Source of the DNA: Janthinobacterium sp. 67
GTDB lineage: Bacteria; Pseudomonadota; Gammaproteobacteria; Burkholderiales; Burkholderiaceae_D
Reading direction: 5' to 3'
DNA: 64,000 nt
NCBI RefSeq assembly: GCF_002797895.1
Contig: NZ_PGES01000001.1
Coordinates: 5,828,001-5,892,000, forward strand
Under the pieces are notes generated by a model, which was not told the origin of the DNA, did not search any database, and saw nothing but the letters and a program-made list of their open reading frames with translations. The position numbers and the translations under genes were made by a program. Of this stretch, positions 8,487 to 17,229 are shown in pieces; position 1 is the stretch's first letter, and each line of letters begins with the position of its first letter.

Positions 8487-9581
8487 GTGACGAGCATGCC
8501 CCCTATTTGCAATACCGAGATGATCGCCGGCGAATTTGCCCGCCTGCGCCGCGAGAAAAAAGCCCGCCACCGCGACTTCGCCGAGCAACTGGCCATTTCC
8601 GAAGGCGAGCTGATCGCCTCGCATGCGGGCCTGTCGCTGGCCAACGGCGCCTTGCTGGGCGCCGTGCGCCTGCAGCCCGACTGGCCCGCCATCGTCCAGG
8701 CGCTGGAAGCGCTGGGCGAAGTCATGGCGCTGACGCGCAACGCCTCGTGCGTCCATGAAAAGACGGGCGTCTATCGAAATGCCAGCCACAACAACCACGT
8801 GGGCCTGGTGCTCGGCGGCGACATCGACTTGCGCGTGTTCTACCGTCAGTGGGCGCATGGCTTTGCCGTACGCGAGATGGGAGAAAAGGAAGTGCAGCGC
8901 AGCCTGCAGTTTTTCGACGCGGCCGGCCAGGCCGTGCACAAGATTTTCATGAAGCCGCACAGCGATATTGCCGCTTATGACGCGCTGGTCGCGCATTTCG
9001 CCGACGCGGACCAGGCGGCCGGCATCGCCGTGAAGGCGCCGGCGCCGGCGCCGGCCGAATTGCCCGACGCGCAGATCGACGTGGCCGGCTTTCGCGCCGC
9101 CTGGGCAGACTTGCGCGACACGCATGAATTTTTCACCATGTTGAAAAAATATTCGGTCTCGCGCCTGCAGGGCCTGCGCCTGGCCGAGGCGCGCTTCGTG
9201 CAGCAGCTCGACAAATCCTGCGTGCTCGACCTGCTCAACGACGCCGCCCTTGAAAAAGTATCGATCATGGCCTTCGTCGGCAATGCCGGCATGATCCAGA
9301 TCCATTCGGGACCCGTGCACAAGATCGCCGTGATGGGACCGTGGATCAATGTCCTCGATGCGCGCTTCAACCTGCATTTGCGCGAAGACCATGTCGCCAG
9401 CGCCTGGGTGGTGAAAAAACCGACGGTCGATGGCCTGGTGACGTCGGTGGAACTGTTCGACGCGAATGGCGACACCATCGTCATGTTCTTCGGCGAACGC
9501 AAGCCGGGCGTGCACGAGCTGTGCGAATGGCGCCATATCGTCGACCGGGTGGTGCGGGAGGGCGAGCTATGCGCCGCATGA
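8487..9581 (+). CDS. hmuS: Hemin-degrading factor HmuS/HemS/ChuS family
   Basis: A 364-residue cytoplasmic protein with two HemS-type repeats (about 15-165 and 195-355) that binds heme and in ChuS-like members opens the ring. LRDTHEFFTMLKKY near residue 213 corresponds to the motif that supplies the heme-ligating His in HemS/ChuS. An Ala/Pro linker (KAPAPAPAELP) joins the repeats. The GTG at 8487 was chosen because AAAGGAG sits five bases before it; an earlier in-frame ATG at 8463 would include this ribosome site. It overlaps the hmuT stub downstream by 13 bases. A Fur box lies upstream. The receptor and ABC genes normally beside it are absent. Confidence 0.92.
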   Translation: MTSMPPICNTEMIAGEFARLRREKKARHRDFAEQLAISEGELIASHAGLSLANGALLGAVRLQPDWPAIVQALEALGEVMALTRNASCVHEKTGVYRNASHNNHVGLVLGGDIDLRVFYRQWAHGFAVREMGEKEVQRSLQFFDAAGQAVHKIFMKPHSDIAAYDALVAHFADADQAAGIAVKAPAPAPAELPDAQIDVAGFRAAWADLRDTHEFFTMLKKYSVSRLQGLRLAEARFVQQLDKSCVLDLLNDAALEKVSIMAFVGNAGMIQIHSGPVHKIAVMGPWINVLDARFNLHLREDHVASAWVVKKPTVDGLVTSVELFDANGDTIVMFFGERKPGVHELCEWRHIVDRVVREGELCAA

Positions 9582-9751
9582 TCGCCGCCAGCGTGGCGCG
9601 CCGCATCGCGCTGAAAAAAACGGGGGCGGGCGCGCTGGCCCTGGCCGCGCCGATGCAGGTGCTGGCCGCCGTGCCAGACGCGGCCAAGCCGGTGGCCAAG
9701 GCGCGGCGCATCGTCAGCGTGGGCAGCGGGGGGCGTTACAAGAGGGGATAA
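9569..9751 (+). pseudogene. hmuT: 5' remnant of hemin ABC transporter substrate-binding protein
   Basis: A 60-residue frame starts inside the hmuS stop region and encodes an N-terminus expected for HmuT: basic residues, a hydrophobic segment ALALAAPMQVLAA and then KARRIVSVG, the beginning of the mature heme/B12-binding fold. In intact proteins RIVSVGG continues into ALTEI-type sequence; here it switches to SGGRYKRG and stops. About 80 percent of the gene, and the expected permease and ATPase genes hmuU and hmuV, are missing, replaced directly by the terminator of the convergent SEC-C gene. I read this as a deletion scar; identification rests on a short stretch. Confidence 0.65.
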
Positions 9752-9752
9752 G

Positions 9753-9776
9753 AAAACGCCGGGACAGTGCCCGGCG
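9753..9776 (-). terminator. Intrinsic terminator of SEC-C gene
   Basis: Read on the minus strand, CGCCGGG and CCCGGCG form a 7-bp stem around CACTGT, followed by TTTTC. It begins 13 bases past the stop at 9789. Confidence 0.75.
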
Positions 9777-9788
9777 CGAATGACTTGA

Positions 9789-10487
9789 TTACTCGGCTGC
9801 CGGCTCGGCGCCGCAGCATTTCTTGAACTTCTTGCCGCTGCCGCAAGGGCAGTCGTCGTTGCGGCCCACTTTCGGCTCTTCGCGCTTCATGGTTTGCACG
9901 GGAGCCTTGCGGCGCGGGACCCAGAATCGGTGGATGGCCGGCAGGTTCGCTTCCAGTTCCTGCGCCAGCTTGTGCGCCTTGACCGGGTCTTCCACCAGTT
10001 TCAGCTCTTCTTCCTTGATTTCGTCGGCGCCCAGCAGGTAGATAGGCTGCATCAGTTCGGCCACTTCGGAATCCCAGATCTCGTTCCACGAGCCCGGACG
10101 CAGTTCCATGCCGTCCCAGAAGCCCCAGCACCAGGCTTCGGCATCGATCAGGGTCTGGCCTTCGTAGTCGTGTTCGACGAACAGGGCTTCGAACTCCTTC
10201 GGCGCCACTTCGAACGTCACCAGCACTTCATTCATGAAGCGCATGATCAGATTGACGATGCGTTCTTCTTCCTTGCTGTTCTTGAACTTCGGCGCGTCGT
10301 TGGCATCTTCGCCCCATACGCGCGGCAGCCATTCGGCCGGCATGATCGGCTCAGGACCGATGGCCACGGCCGTCAGATAGCCGTGCAGCATATCCATGGT
10401 CATCGCGTCTTCGGAGCACCGGTCCGACAACAGGAATTGGTCTAATTCGTCAAATTCTTTTTCTGATAATGGCTGTTCGAGTTGCAT
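9789..10487 (-). CDS. UPF0149/YecA-family protein with C-terminal SEC-C zinc motif
   Basis: A 232-residue cytoplasmic protein. Residues ~1-170 match the UPF0149 (YecA/YgfB) helical domain, with the typical [18 protein letters not shown] and WCWGFWDGM segments. The C-terminus carries the SEC-C metal-binding motif [14 protein letters not shown], the same zinc knuckle found at the end of SecA. E. coli YecA has the same architecture and has been linked to ribosomes and SecA. The start at 10487 gives [16 protein letters not shown]; upstream frame extension has no support. It is divergent from srkA, with 93 bases between. Confidence 0.92.
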   Translation of the reverse strand: MQLEQPLSEKEFDELDQFLLSDRCSEDAMTMDMLHGYLTAVAIGPEPIMPAEWLPRVWGEDANDAPKFKNSKEEERIVNLIMRFMNEVLVTFEVAPKEFEALFVEHDYEGQTLIDAEAWCWGFWDGMELRPGSWNEIWDSEVAELMQPIYLLGADEIKEEELKLVEDPVKAHKLAQELEANLPAIHRFWVPRRKAPVQTMKREEPKVGRNDDCPCGSGKKFKKCCGAEPAAE

Positions 10488-10580
10488 GGCTTGCTCTTTT
10501 ATGAATGTAAGGCGCCAGTATACGCCTTGCGGCGCTTCAGCACCGAAGTGTTTGCACCTGCGGCCCGCGCGCGCCTTACA

Positions 10581-11603
10581 ATGTCGCTTATGCACAATGA
10601 AAACCAGCCGCACGAGGACGACCGGCCCGTCCATCCCTTTTCCGCCCTGAGCCCCGATTGCGTGCTCGACGCGCTCGATAGCGTGGGGCTGCGCGGCGAT
10701 GGCCGCCTGCTGGCCTTGAACAGCTATGAAAACCGCGTCTACCAGGTGGGCATCGAAGACAGCGCGCCGCTGGTGGCCAAGTTTTACCGCCCCGCGCGCT
10801 GGAGCGATACGGCCATCCTGGAAGAACACGCGTTCGTGTCCGAGCTGGTCGAGCGCGAAATCCAGGTGGTGCCGGCGCTGTCCATCAATGGCAGCACCCT
10901 GCACCAGTACCAGGGCTTCCGCTTTGCCGTCTTCCCCCGTCATGGCGGACGCGCGCCCGAGCTGGACGACCCGGCCACGCTGGAATGGATAGGGCGCTTC
11001 ATCGGCCGCATCCACGCCGTCGGCGCGCTGTCGACCTACAAGGAACGGCCGGCGCTCGATCACCAGACGTTCGGCGTCGAACCGCGCGAGTTTCTGCTGG
11101 AGGGTAATTTCCTGCCGCCCGAACTGCTGGCCGCCTATTCCAGCGTGGCGCAGCAGGCGCTCGACGGCGTCAAGCGCTGCTATGACCGCGCGGGCGACGT
11201 GGCCATGCTGCGCACGCACGGCGACTGCCATGGCGGCAACGTGCTGTGGACGGACGCCGGCCCCCATTTCGTCGATTTCGACGACAGCCGCATGGGACCG
11301 GCCATCCAGGACCTGTGGATGATGCTGTCGGGCGAGCGCAGCGACCAGGTGCGCCAGATGGGCGACATCCTGGCCGGCTACGAGGATTTTTGCGATTTCG
11401 ACCCGCGCCAGTTGTACCTGGTCGAAGCGCTGCGCACCCTGCGCCTGATCCATTATTCGGCCTGGCTGGCGCGCCGCTGGGACGACCCCGCCTTCCCCGT
11501 CGCCTTCCCGTGGTTTAACACGCAGCGCTACTGGCAGGACCGCATCCTGGAATTGCGCGAACAGGTGGCGTTGATGGACGAGGCGCCTTTGTGGCCCATC
11601 TGA
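10581..11603 (+). CDS. srkA: Stress response kinase A (YihE family)
   Basis: A 340-residue eukaryotic-like Ser/Thr kinase of the APH/RdoA fold, which in E. coli protects against programmed death under envelope stress. [12 protein letters not shown] and [19 protein letters not shown] form the nucleotide-binding lobe. The catalytic loop HGDCHGGN is at residues 213-220 with the metal site [10 protein letters not shown] after it. Two start codons are possible (10581 and 10590); neither has a strong ribosome site, and family alignment does not decide. Cytoplasmic. It is followed at 11621 by a structured repeat rather than a simple terminator. Confidence 0.94.
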   Translation: MSLMHNENQPHEDDRPVHPFSALSPDCVLDALDSVGLRGDGRLLALNSYENRVYQVGIEDSAPLVAKFYRPARWSDTAILEEHAFVSELVEREIQVVPALSINGSTLHQYQGFRFAVFPRHGGRAPELDDPATLEWIGRFIGRIHAVGALSTYKERPALDHQTFGVEPREFLLEGNFLPPELLAAYSSVAQQALDGVKRCYDRAGDVAMLRTHGDCHGGNVLWTDAGPHFVDFDDSRMGPAIQDLWMMLSGERSDQVRQMGDILAGYEDFCDFDPRQLYLVEALRTLRLIHYSAWLARRWDDPAFPVAFPWFNTQRYWQDRILELREQVALMDEAPLWPI

Positions 11604-11620
11604 ATGCATATTTTGCCAAT

Positions 11621-11719
11621 AAAACCGTAGCGAGCGGCAGTGATTTGCGTCCGAGAAGCGCAACTGGGCTGACGCCCAGTGAGCATCGCCGGACACAAAG
11701 CGCGACGCGCAGTAGGTTT
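11621..11719 (+). repeat. Structured intergenic element, copy A
   Basis: It begins AAAACCGTAGCGAGC and ends GCGCAGTAGGTTT. Inside, TTTGCGTCCG (11644-11653) pairs with CGGACACAAA (11690-11699) with one mismatch, enclosing a perfect hairpin ACTGGGC-TGAC-GCCCAGT (11663-11680). Outer ends AAACC/GGTTT also pair. Copy B at 23165-23277 shares both ends but has a different stem sequence that still pairs. Confidence 0.65.
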
Positions 11720-11848
11720 GATTGGTGAAATGATGAAAAGGGCGGTAAAAGGCGCTCTTCTTGCCGCGCTGATTTGTGCATGCCTGTTCGATAATGGTGG
11801 TAATAAATTCCCATAAGCAACGGAATTCACCCGAACAAGCGAGAAATC

Positions 11849-14284
11849 ATGCAAGCACAGCAAAATCAGCGCCAGGCCGCCTCCCTTACCGTCGCGTATT
11901 CCGCCGACGACGAGTTCGACCAGGACAGCATCGTCTCGCTGCATGATTTCAAGGACCTGGAAAGCAAGGCGGAAGCGCCTGCCGCCGCCATCACGCCCGA
12001 GCTGCAAGCCGAAGCACAGGCCGAGCCGGCAGTCGAAGCCGACAGCAAGGCACCCGCCGCCGAACGCCAGAAAATGGAATTGAAAGCCATCCACGAGGCG
12101 ATCGCCCGTGTGGAAGCGGAAGCGAAGGCCACCTGCGCCGCCGAAAGCCGGGCCCTGGCCGAGGCACGCGTGCGCTCGCTGGCCGAGGACCGCGCCGCCA
12201 TCGACGCGGCCGCCGCCGCCGCCGCGCAGCAAAATGCGCAGGCCGCTGAAGAAGCGATTGCCGCCAACCGCGAACGTCTCGATACCATGCGCGCCGCCGC
12301 GCAAGCGAGCGTGGCCCGCCTGGAAGCCGTCAAGCAGGAGACGGCGGAACTGCGCGCCCGCGTGGAGTCCGACAATGAAATCCGCCTGGCCGCCGAACAG
12401 CGCGCCCGCGCCGAGCAGGAAAGCCGCTTGCGCGCCAGCGAGCAGGTGGCCGTGCAGTCGGAACTGGCCGAGCAGGCCGCCCGCGCCGCCGAGGAATTGC
12501 AGGCGCAGACGGAGCAGGCGCGCCTGCAGGCCGTCGAGCGCGTCGCCGCCGTGCAGGCGGCCAAGGAAGAAATGGTGGGCATCGCCTCGGCCGACGCGCG
12601 AGTGGCCGTGCTGGCCCGCGAACGCGAGCGCCATGCGCACGGCGCGCGCCAGACGGCGCAGATGCTGGCCGAAGCGGAAAGCGAAGCGCTGGACTTGACG
12701 GTGCAGCGCGAGCGCGCCGACCAGATCGCGCTGGAATCGGCATTCAATCGCGCCGCCGCCGAAGTGCGCGCCCTGGAAGAAGCGCGCGCGCTGGCGCACC
12801 TGGAACAGGAACGCGAAGCCATCGCGCTGGCGCAGGCGGAATCGGAACGCCATGCGGCGCAGTCGCTGCGTTTGCGCCTGCAGACGGAAAAGGAATTGCG
12901 CGACGCGGCCATCCACCGCGAGCGCCTGGAAATGGTCGCCGTGGCCAGCGCGCAGGCGCGCCGCGATGCCGACGTGCGCATCCTGGCCGCCACCGAAGCG
13001 CGCATCGAGGTGGACCGCCAGCTGCGCGCCGTGGCGCTGGCCCGCGTGGCTGCCGAACAGGATGCGGAAATCGCCGGCCACGCCAAGCTGGAAGCGGAAA
13101 CAGCGGCTCTCGAAGAAACCAAGGCCCGCGAAGCGGCCGAGCAGGCCGCCGCCGTGGCCGCCGCCCGCGAACTGGAAGAGCAGCAGCGCGCCGCCAGCCT
13201 GGCGCAGGAACGCGCCGAACTGGCGCGCCAGGCGTCGGAACTGGCCGCCAGCCAGAACGACGCCGAGCAGGCCGAAGTCGATGCCGGCAAGGCGACCTTG
13301 GCCGCGCAGGCGCAAGTGTCGCAACTGGCGCAGGAAAAAGCCCGTCAGGCAGAGCAGCTGCTGCAGGCGGAGCAGGAGCGCCTGGCCGCCGAACAAGCCG
13401 CCATCACCGCCTTGAAAGAAAAGCTGGAAGCGGAAGCGCTGGCGTTTGGCGCGGCGCAGGAACGCATCGCCGCCGAAGGCGCGCAAGCGGAACTGCTGCG
13501 CGGCCAGCACGCGGCCGAACTGGCCTTGCGGGAAGCGGCGCAAAAGGAAGCGGACGCCATCCGCATCCTGATGGACCAGGCCCTCGTCGAAGGCGAACAG
13601 AAAGCCGCTGCCGCGCAAGCCGTGCAGGCGCAGGCGCGCCTGGCCGTGGAACTGGGCCAGGTGCATAGCGAGCGCGCCCGCGTGGAAGAAGACAAGGCGC
13701 AAGCGGCCGAAGCGCTGCTGGCGTCCGAGCGCGATTTCGTCGCGGCCGAACGCGAGTCGCTGGCCCTGATCGCGCAAAAACTGGTGCAGCAGCGCCAGAC
13801 CAGCAGCGCCGAAGAGCGCGCCTCGCAAGCCATCGCCGGCCGCCTGGAAGCGGAAAAGCAGGCGACGGCGGCTGCCGAAGCGCGCGCCGCCCTGGAGCAG
13901 CAGGCGCTCGACGCCATGCGCCAGCGCGAGCAGCTGGAACTGGCCGCGCAGCAGGCCGCCAGCGAGAAGCTCGACGCGCAGCAAGCCTTGCTGGCCAGCG
14001 CCCAGGCCCATGCGGCCCTGCAGCGCAAGGCGGCCGAGACGACGCGCGCGATGGCGGCTGCCAAGCAGCAGTTGCTGGAACGGGAAATGGAGCGTGCGCA
14101 GCAGCAAGAGCGCGAACTGGCCGCCCTGCGCGCCAGCCTGGAGCAGCCGCAAAGCGCGTTTTCCAGCTCATTGACCGCCGCCCGCGCGAAAGCCGAACAG
14201 GTGAGTTCGGCCAGCTTGACGCGGGAAGTGATCGAGCGGCTGACGCAGCCGAATGACGCGGGAGCCGTGTGGCGTTCGCGCTGA
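11849..14284 (+). CDS. Large Ala/Glu/Arg-rich coiled-coil protein
   Basis: An 811-residue protein almost entirely predicted to be alpha-helical coiled coil from about residue 70 to 780, built of Ala, Glu, Gln and Arg with few Gly or Pro. The first ~70 residues are acidic and less regular (SADDEFDQDSIVSLHDFKDLE), and the C-terminal 30 residues contain REVIERLTQPNDAGAVWRSR. No signal peptide, membrane segment or ATPase motif is seen, so it is not an SMC-type enzyme. Such proteins can form cytoplasmic filaments or scaffolds, but I recognise no family. The ATG at 11849 has a weak GAGAAA site. It stands alone between a structured repeat and a nested palindrome. The composition leaves long antisense frames open. 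Confidence 0.8.
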   Translation: MQAQQNQRQAASLTVAYSADDEFDQDSIVSLHDFKDLESKAEAPAAAITPELQAEAQAEPAVEADSKAPAAERQKMELKAIHEAIARVEAEAKATCAAESRALAEARVRSLAEDRAAIDAAAAAAAQQNAQAAEEAIAANRERLDTMRAAAQASVARLEAVKQETAELRARVESDNEIRLAAEQRARAEQESRLRASEQVAVQSELAEQAARAAEELQAQTEQARLQAVERVAAVQAAKEEMVGIASADARVAVLARERERHAHGARQTAQMLAEAESEALDLTVQRERADQIALESAFNRAAAEVRALEEARALAHLEQEREAIALAQAESERHAAQSLRLRLQTEKELRDAAIHRERLEMVAVASAQARRDADVRILAATEARIEVDRQLRAVALARVAAEQDAEIAGHAKLEAETAALEETKAREAAEQAAAVAAARELEEQQRAASLAQERAELARQASELAASQNDAEQAEVDAGKATLAAQAQVSQLAQEKARQAEQLLQAEQERLAAEQAAITALKEKLEAEALAFGAAQERIAAEGAQAELLRGQHAAELALREAAQKEADAIRILMDQALVEGEQKAAAAQAVQAQARLAVELGQVHSERARVEEDKAQAAEALLASERDFVAAERESLALIAQKLVQQRQTSSAEERASQAIAGRLEAEKQATAAAEARAALEQQALDAMRQREQLELAAQQAASEKLDAQQALLASAQAHAALQRKAAETTRAMAAAKQQLLEREMERAQQQERELAALRASLEQPQSAFSSSLTAARAKAEQVSSASLTREVIERLTQPNDAGAVWRSR

Positions 14285-14308
14285 GAGTCTGAGAACCCGA
14301 TAACAGCC

Positions 14309-14375
14309 GGGGTCGGACCCTAATGGGGAAACGCAGTCCAATGGACTGCGTTTCAATCGCGCAGCGACCGACCCC
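14309..14375. repeat. Nested palindrome with GGGGTCGG/CCGACCCC ends
   Basis: Outer arms GGGGTCGG (14309-14316) and CCGACCCC (14368-14375) enclose a perfect 12-bp hairpin AAACGCAGTCCA-A-TGGACTGCGTTT (14329-14353). It lies between two convergent genes and may serve as a bidirectional transcription stop. GGGTCGGACCC-type arms recall dispersed repeats of betaproteobacteria; no second copy lies in this window. Confidence 0.7.
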
Positions 14376-14407
14376 AGTCCTGGGTTTGGGTTACGTCTGT
14401 ATCTTCC

Positions 14408-15361
14408 TCAAAACTTCCTGCCCACGCCGACCAGGAACACATCGGCATCGCGGTGGTAATCCGTCACCACCCGGTTCCACACCACGTGCGCCACCCAGTG
14501 GCGGTTGACGTGGTAGCGGGCCACGGCCGACAGCAGGCCGTTCAGGCGCGCGTCGTGGCCCGGAGTGTCGCGTGCATCCCACGCCATGTACGGGCCGCCG
14601 CCCATGCCGAATTCCACTTTTTCATTGAGCGAGCGTATCAGCCACAGCTGGGCGGCCAGGCCGCGCCGGTGCGCCAGCGCCGTGCCGCCTTCGTCGATGA
14701 GGGTGGCGCTCCAGTCCACGTATTTTCCTGCCGCGCGCCGGTATTCCAGGGTGAACGGGCGCGCGGTTTCGGAGCGGAAACTGTTGACGATGGTGTGGCC
14801 CGTCGATAGGGTCAGGGTGTCGTCGTATGCCCAGTTCTGCAAGTGCAGCTTGGCGCCGGGCACGCCGTCATAGCGGTAGCCGGCGCCGATCAGCAGGTGC
14901 GTCGTGTTGTCCTTGCCGTCTGGCTTGATCCGGTTGAGCTGTGCCTGCGCATACCAGCGGTTGTCGAATTGCCAGCGCGCCTGCAGGCTGGCGATGGACC
15001 CCCAGCCATGGTCATTGGCGAAGTTGTGGAGGCCGTCGTCCGTCCTGGCCGTGTCGAAGAAAAAATAGCGGCCCACGCCGGCGCCCAGCATCAGCCCTTG
15101 CTCCACGTTTTTCGTGCGCAGCCACACCTGGCCCGCCATGCCGTCGCGGTGATGGTCTTGCGGGTGTCCCTCGTTGATGTACGACAGGCTGACGGCGCTG
15201 TAGGTGTTCACGGGCTGCGTGTAGCTGACGGCGGCGACAAAGGTGCGCTCATTGGTCGCGTTCACTTTCAGGGCGCCGGCCATGCCGGAGATATCCTGTG
15301 CCTGAGCGGACAGGGGGAGCGAGGCGGCCAGCAAGGCCAGGGCGGTGTATGGCAGGCGCAT
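14408..15361 (-). CDS. Probable outer-membrane beta-barrel protein
   Basis: A 317-residue protein with a signal peptide ending SAQAQ near residue 22. The mature part is rich in alternating aromatic/hydrophobic strands (for example FVAAVSYTQPVNTYSAVSLSYINEG and LHLQNWAYDDTLTLSTGH) and ends with the aromatic terminus VGRKF expected of barrels inserted by the BAM complex. About 12 strands could be drawn by eye. I recognise no family or substrate. It ends convergently with the coiled-coil gene across the nested palindrome. Monocistronic as far as visible. Confidence 0.75.
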   Translation of the reverse strand: MRLPYTALALLAASLPLSAQAQDISGMAGALKVNATNERTFVAAVSYTQPVNTYSAVSLSYINEGHPQDHHRDGMAGQVWLRTKNVEQGLMLGAGVGRYFFFDTARTDDGLHNFANDHGWGSIASLQARWQFDNRWYAQAQLNRIKPDGKDNTTHLLIGAGYRYDGVPGAKLHLQNWAYDDTLTLSTGHTIVNSFRSETARPFTLEYRRAAGKYVDWSATLIDEGGTALAHRRGLAAQLWLIRSLNEKVEFGMGGGPYMAWDARDTPGHDARLNGLLSAVARYHVNRHWVAHVVWNRVVTDYHRDADVFLVGVGRKF

Positions 15362-15585
15362 GACGTTTTCCAGTGACAGGTGAATACACGCTAAAGGTCG
15401 TCTGGCGGGGCATCATGCGATTGCGCAAGAATCTTGCACATTGGCTACATTTATGGACTGTATTGGCCAGAACTCAGCACAAGTGTATAAGAAAGTGAGA
15501 ATGTGTGAGGCGCGCCAATGATGAGGCGGGAGGGGAGGCGCCGGCCTGGAAGGGCTGGCCGGCGCGATGCTGCCGAATTGTGGTG

Positions 15586-15960
15586 TTACTGGCTCAAGAC
15601 GACTTTATCGGCAAAATATTCCGTCTCGCCGAAGCATTGCGTGGGCACGCCCTTGTGCTGGCTGTAGGTGACGAGAATGCGCTTGCCGGCGGCGGCCGTC
15701 AGCTGCTTCGCCACCTCTTCATCGCGCACGCTGAACTGGAATTTTTCCGGGATGGTGCCCGGCAGCGCCGTCAGCAGCAATTCCCCCTCCCATGTCTTGC
15801 AGATCCAGCCCCGCTTGGAGAACTTCTGCAGGTAGCCCGCCCGTTCGCCTTCCGAGTACGAGAAGCTGAGGGCCATCCACGTGTAGGCTGCCAGCAGCAG
15901 GAAGCCGGCCACGAGGAAGATGGCGAAGGCGAAGGTGACTTTTTTGGTCGTAGGGGTCAT
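15586..15960 (-). CDS. Single-span membrane-anchored hypothetical protein
   Basis: A 124-residue protein with one N-terminal hydrophobic helix (about 9-30) and a small extracytoplasmic domain with the blocks YSEGERAGYLQKFSKRG and CKTWEGELLL. Similar short proteins are widespread in Gram-negative genomes without a known function. It starts 24 bases after the terA stop, on the same strand, and is therefore probably the last gene of the Ter operon, though no good ribosome site is seen. A GC-rich hairpin GCGCCGGCC/GGCCGGCGC at 15538-15565 lies 20 bases past its stop and may end the transcript, but it lacks a T-run. Confidence 0.75.
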   Translation of the reverse strand: MTPTTKKVTFAFAIFLVAGFLLLAAYTWMALSFSYSEGERAGYLQKFSKRGWICKTWEGELLLTALPGTIPEKFQFSVRDEEVAKQLTAAAGKRILVTYSQHKGVPTQCFGETEYFADKVVLSQ

Positions 15961-15984
15961 GGTTGGGTTGTCTAGGTAAAAGGA

Positions 15985-17229
15985 TCAGTCCTTGCGGCCG
16001 GCTTTCCAGTTCAGGCCGAAATTGTAGCGTTCGTCCATGGCCTGGTGCGCCGTGATTTTACCTTGGCCGCCGAAGTATTCCACCAATTTTGTCACCTGCA
16101 GGTTGCCGCCGTGGTTTTCCAGCATGGCGATGGCGCACATGGCGTGCTGGCTGTCGCTGTCGAGGCGCACTTCCACGGTCGGCTGGCCGGGAATCTCGAT
16201 CGTCACGACGCCATCGGTGGCGGCCCAGTTCGGCACGCCTTCGTAGATGAAGGCGTAGACGAGCACGCGCTTGATCTGGTCGAAATGGGTGCCGTTGATG
16301 AAGATGTTTTCGCCGCTGCTGATGCTGCCCGTGCGGTCGTCGCCTTCCAGGTGGATGTACGGCGGACGGTCGTAGGCGCCCCAGCTGTTGCCCAGCGCCT
16401 GCACGGCGCTTTTGCTGCCGTTGCTCATCTCGAACAGGCAGCCGATATCGAGGTCGATGCCGCCCGAACGGCCGGCCGGCTTGTTGAACAGTTTGCCGAG
16501 GAAGCCCGTGTCCAGTTTCGAGGCGGGCGCCTGGCCTTGCGACGCGTTCTGGTTCCAGTTCAGGTTGACCCGGATGCGGCCATAGCCGCCGCTGTCGCGC
16601 TTGTCGAGCGAAATCTTGTCGCCGCGTTTTTCCAGGCGAATTTTCGACAGCGAGATCTTATTTGCCGGCGGCGGGGCCGCTGGCGTGGGCACCGGGATCG
16701 GTGCTGGCGCAGGGGAAGACGAAGCGGCCTCGCTGCCGCCAAAGTGCTTCAGCAGGGCCGCCAGGCCGCCCGCGAAACCCTGGCCCACGGCGCCGAAGCG
16801 CCAGCTGCCGTCGCGGCGATACAGTTCGCCGATGATGACGGCTTTTTCATCCTGGAAGTCCGTGCCCGTGAAGGCGAACGTGGCTGCCTGGCCCAGCGCC
16901 ATGCTGGAGTTGCCCAGCGCGCGCATGCTGCCATGTTCCGTCGCCGCGGTAAACACCAGCTTGTCGATCGAGGCGGGCAGGCGCGACAGGTCGACCTTGA
17001 AGGTGGAGCGGGGGCCGTTCAGCTCCACCGTGACGGCGTTGTCCGGCGCGCTTTTCTGGTTGTAGAACACCATGTAGCGGTCGTCCGACAGCTTGCCTGC
17101 CGCATCGACGCCGAAGCAGCTGACGTCCACTTCCATCGAACCCGATGCGATATCGAGGGTGACGGCAAACGGGCCGTTCAAGCCCAGGTCAGCCAGTTTG
17201 CCTTTTTGTCCGCGTGTGAAATTGGTCAT
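15985..17229 (-). CDS. terA: TerA-type tellurium resistance protein (TerD domain plus C-terminal TerA domain)
   Basis: A 414-residue cytoplasmic protein. Residues ~1-165 form a TerD domain with the family pattern ...DSRYMVFYNQ-like block (here SDDRYMVFYNQKSAPDN) and the ending FGAVGQGFAGGLAALLKHFGG. A Pro/Ala linker (about 170-190) follows, then a C-terminal domain with LDIGCLFEMSNGSKSAVQALG, HLEGDDRTGSISSGENIFING and WAATDGVVTIEIPG, as in TerA. TerD domains bind calcium at the membrane face. The start at 17229 overlaps the CitE-like gene stop by four bases. It is the downstream Ter-domain gene of the operon. Confidence 0.9.
   Translation of the reverse strand: MTNFTRGQKGKLADLGLNGPFAVTLDIASGSMEVDVSCFGVDAAGKLSDDRYMVFYNQKSAPDNAVTVELNGPRSTFKVDLSRLPASIDKLVFTAATEHGSMRALGNSSMALGQAATFAFTGTDFQDEKAVIIGELYRRDGSWRFGAVGQGFAGGLAALLKHFGGSEAASSSPAPAPIPVPTPAAPPPANKISLSKIRLEKRGDKISLDKRDSGGYGRIRVNLNWNQNASQGQAPASKLDTGFLGKLFNKPAGRSGGIDLDIGCLFEMSNGSKSAVQALGNSWGAYDRPPYIHLEGDDRTGSISSGENIFINGTHFDQIKRVLVYAFIYEGVPNWAATDGVVTIEIPGQPTVEVRLDSDSQHAMCAIAMLENHGGNLQVTKLVEYFGGQGKITAHQAMDERYNFGLNWKAGRKD

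Noticed and set aside
11528..14152. 874-codon minus-strand open frame
   Set aside because: It is antisense to the coiled-coil gene; the Leu/Arg/Phe/Gly-rich composition mirrors the Glu/Ala/Lys codons of the real gene.
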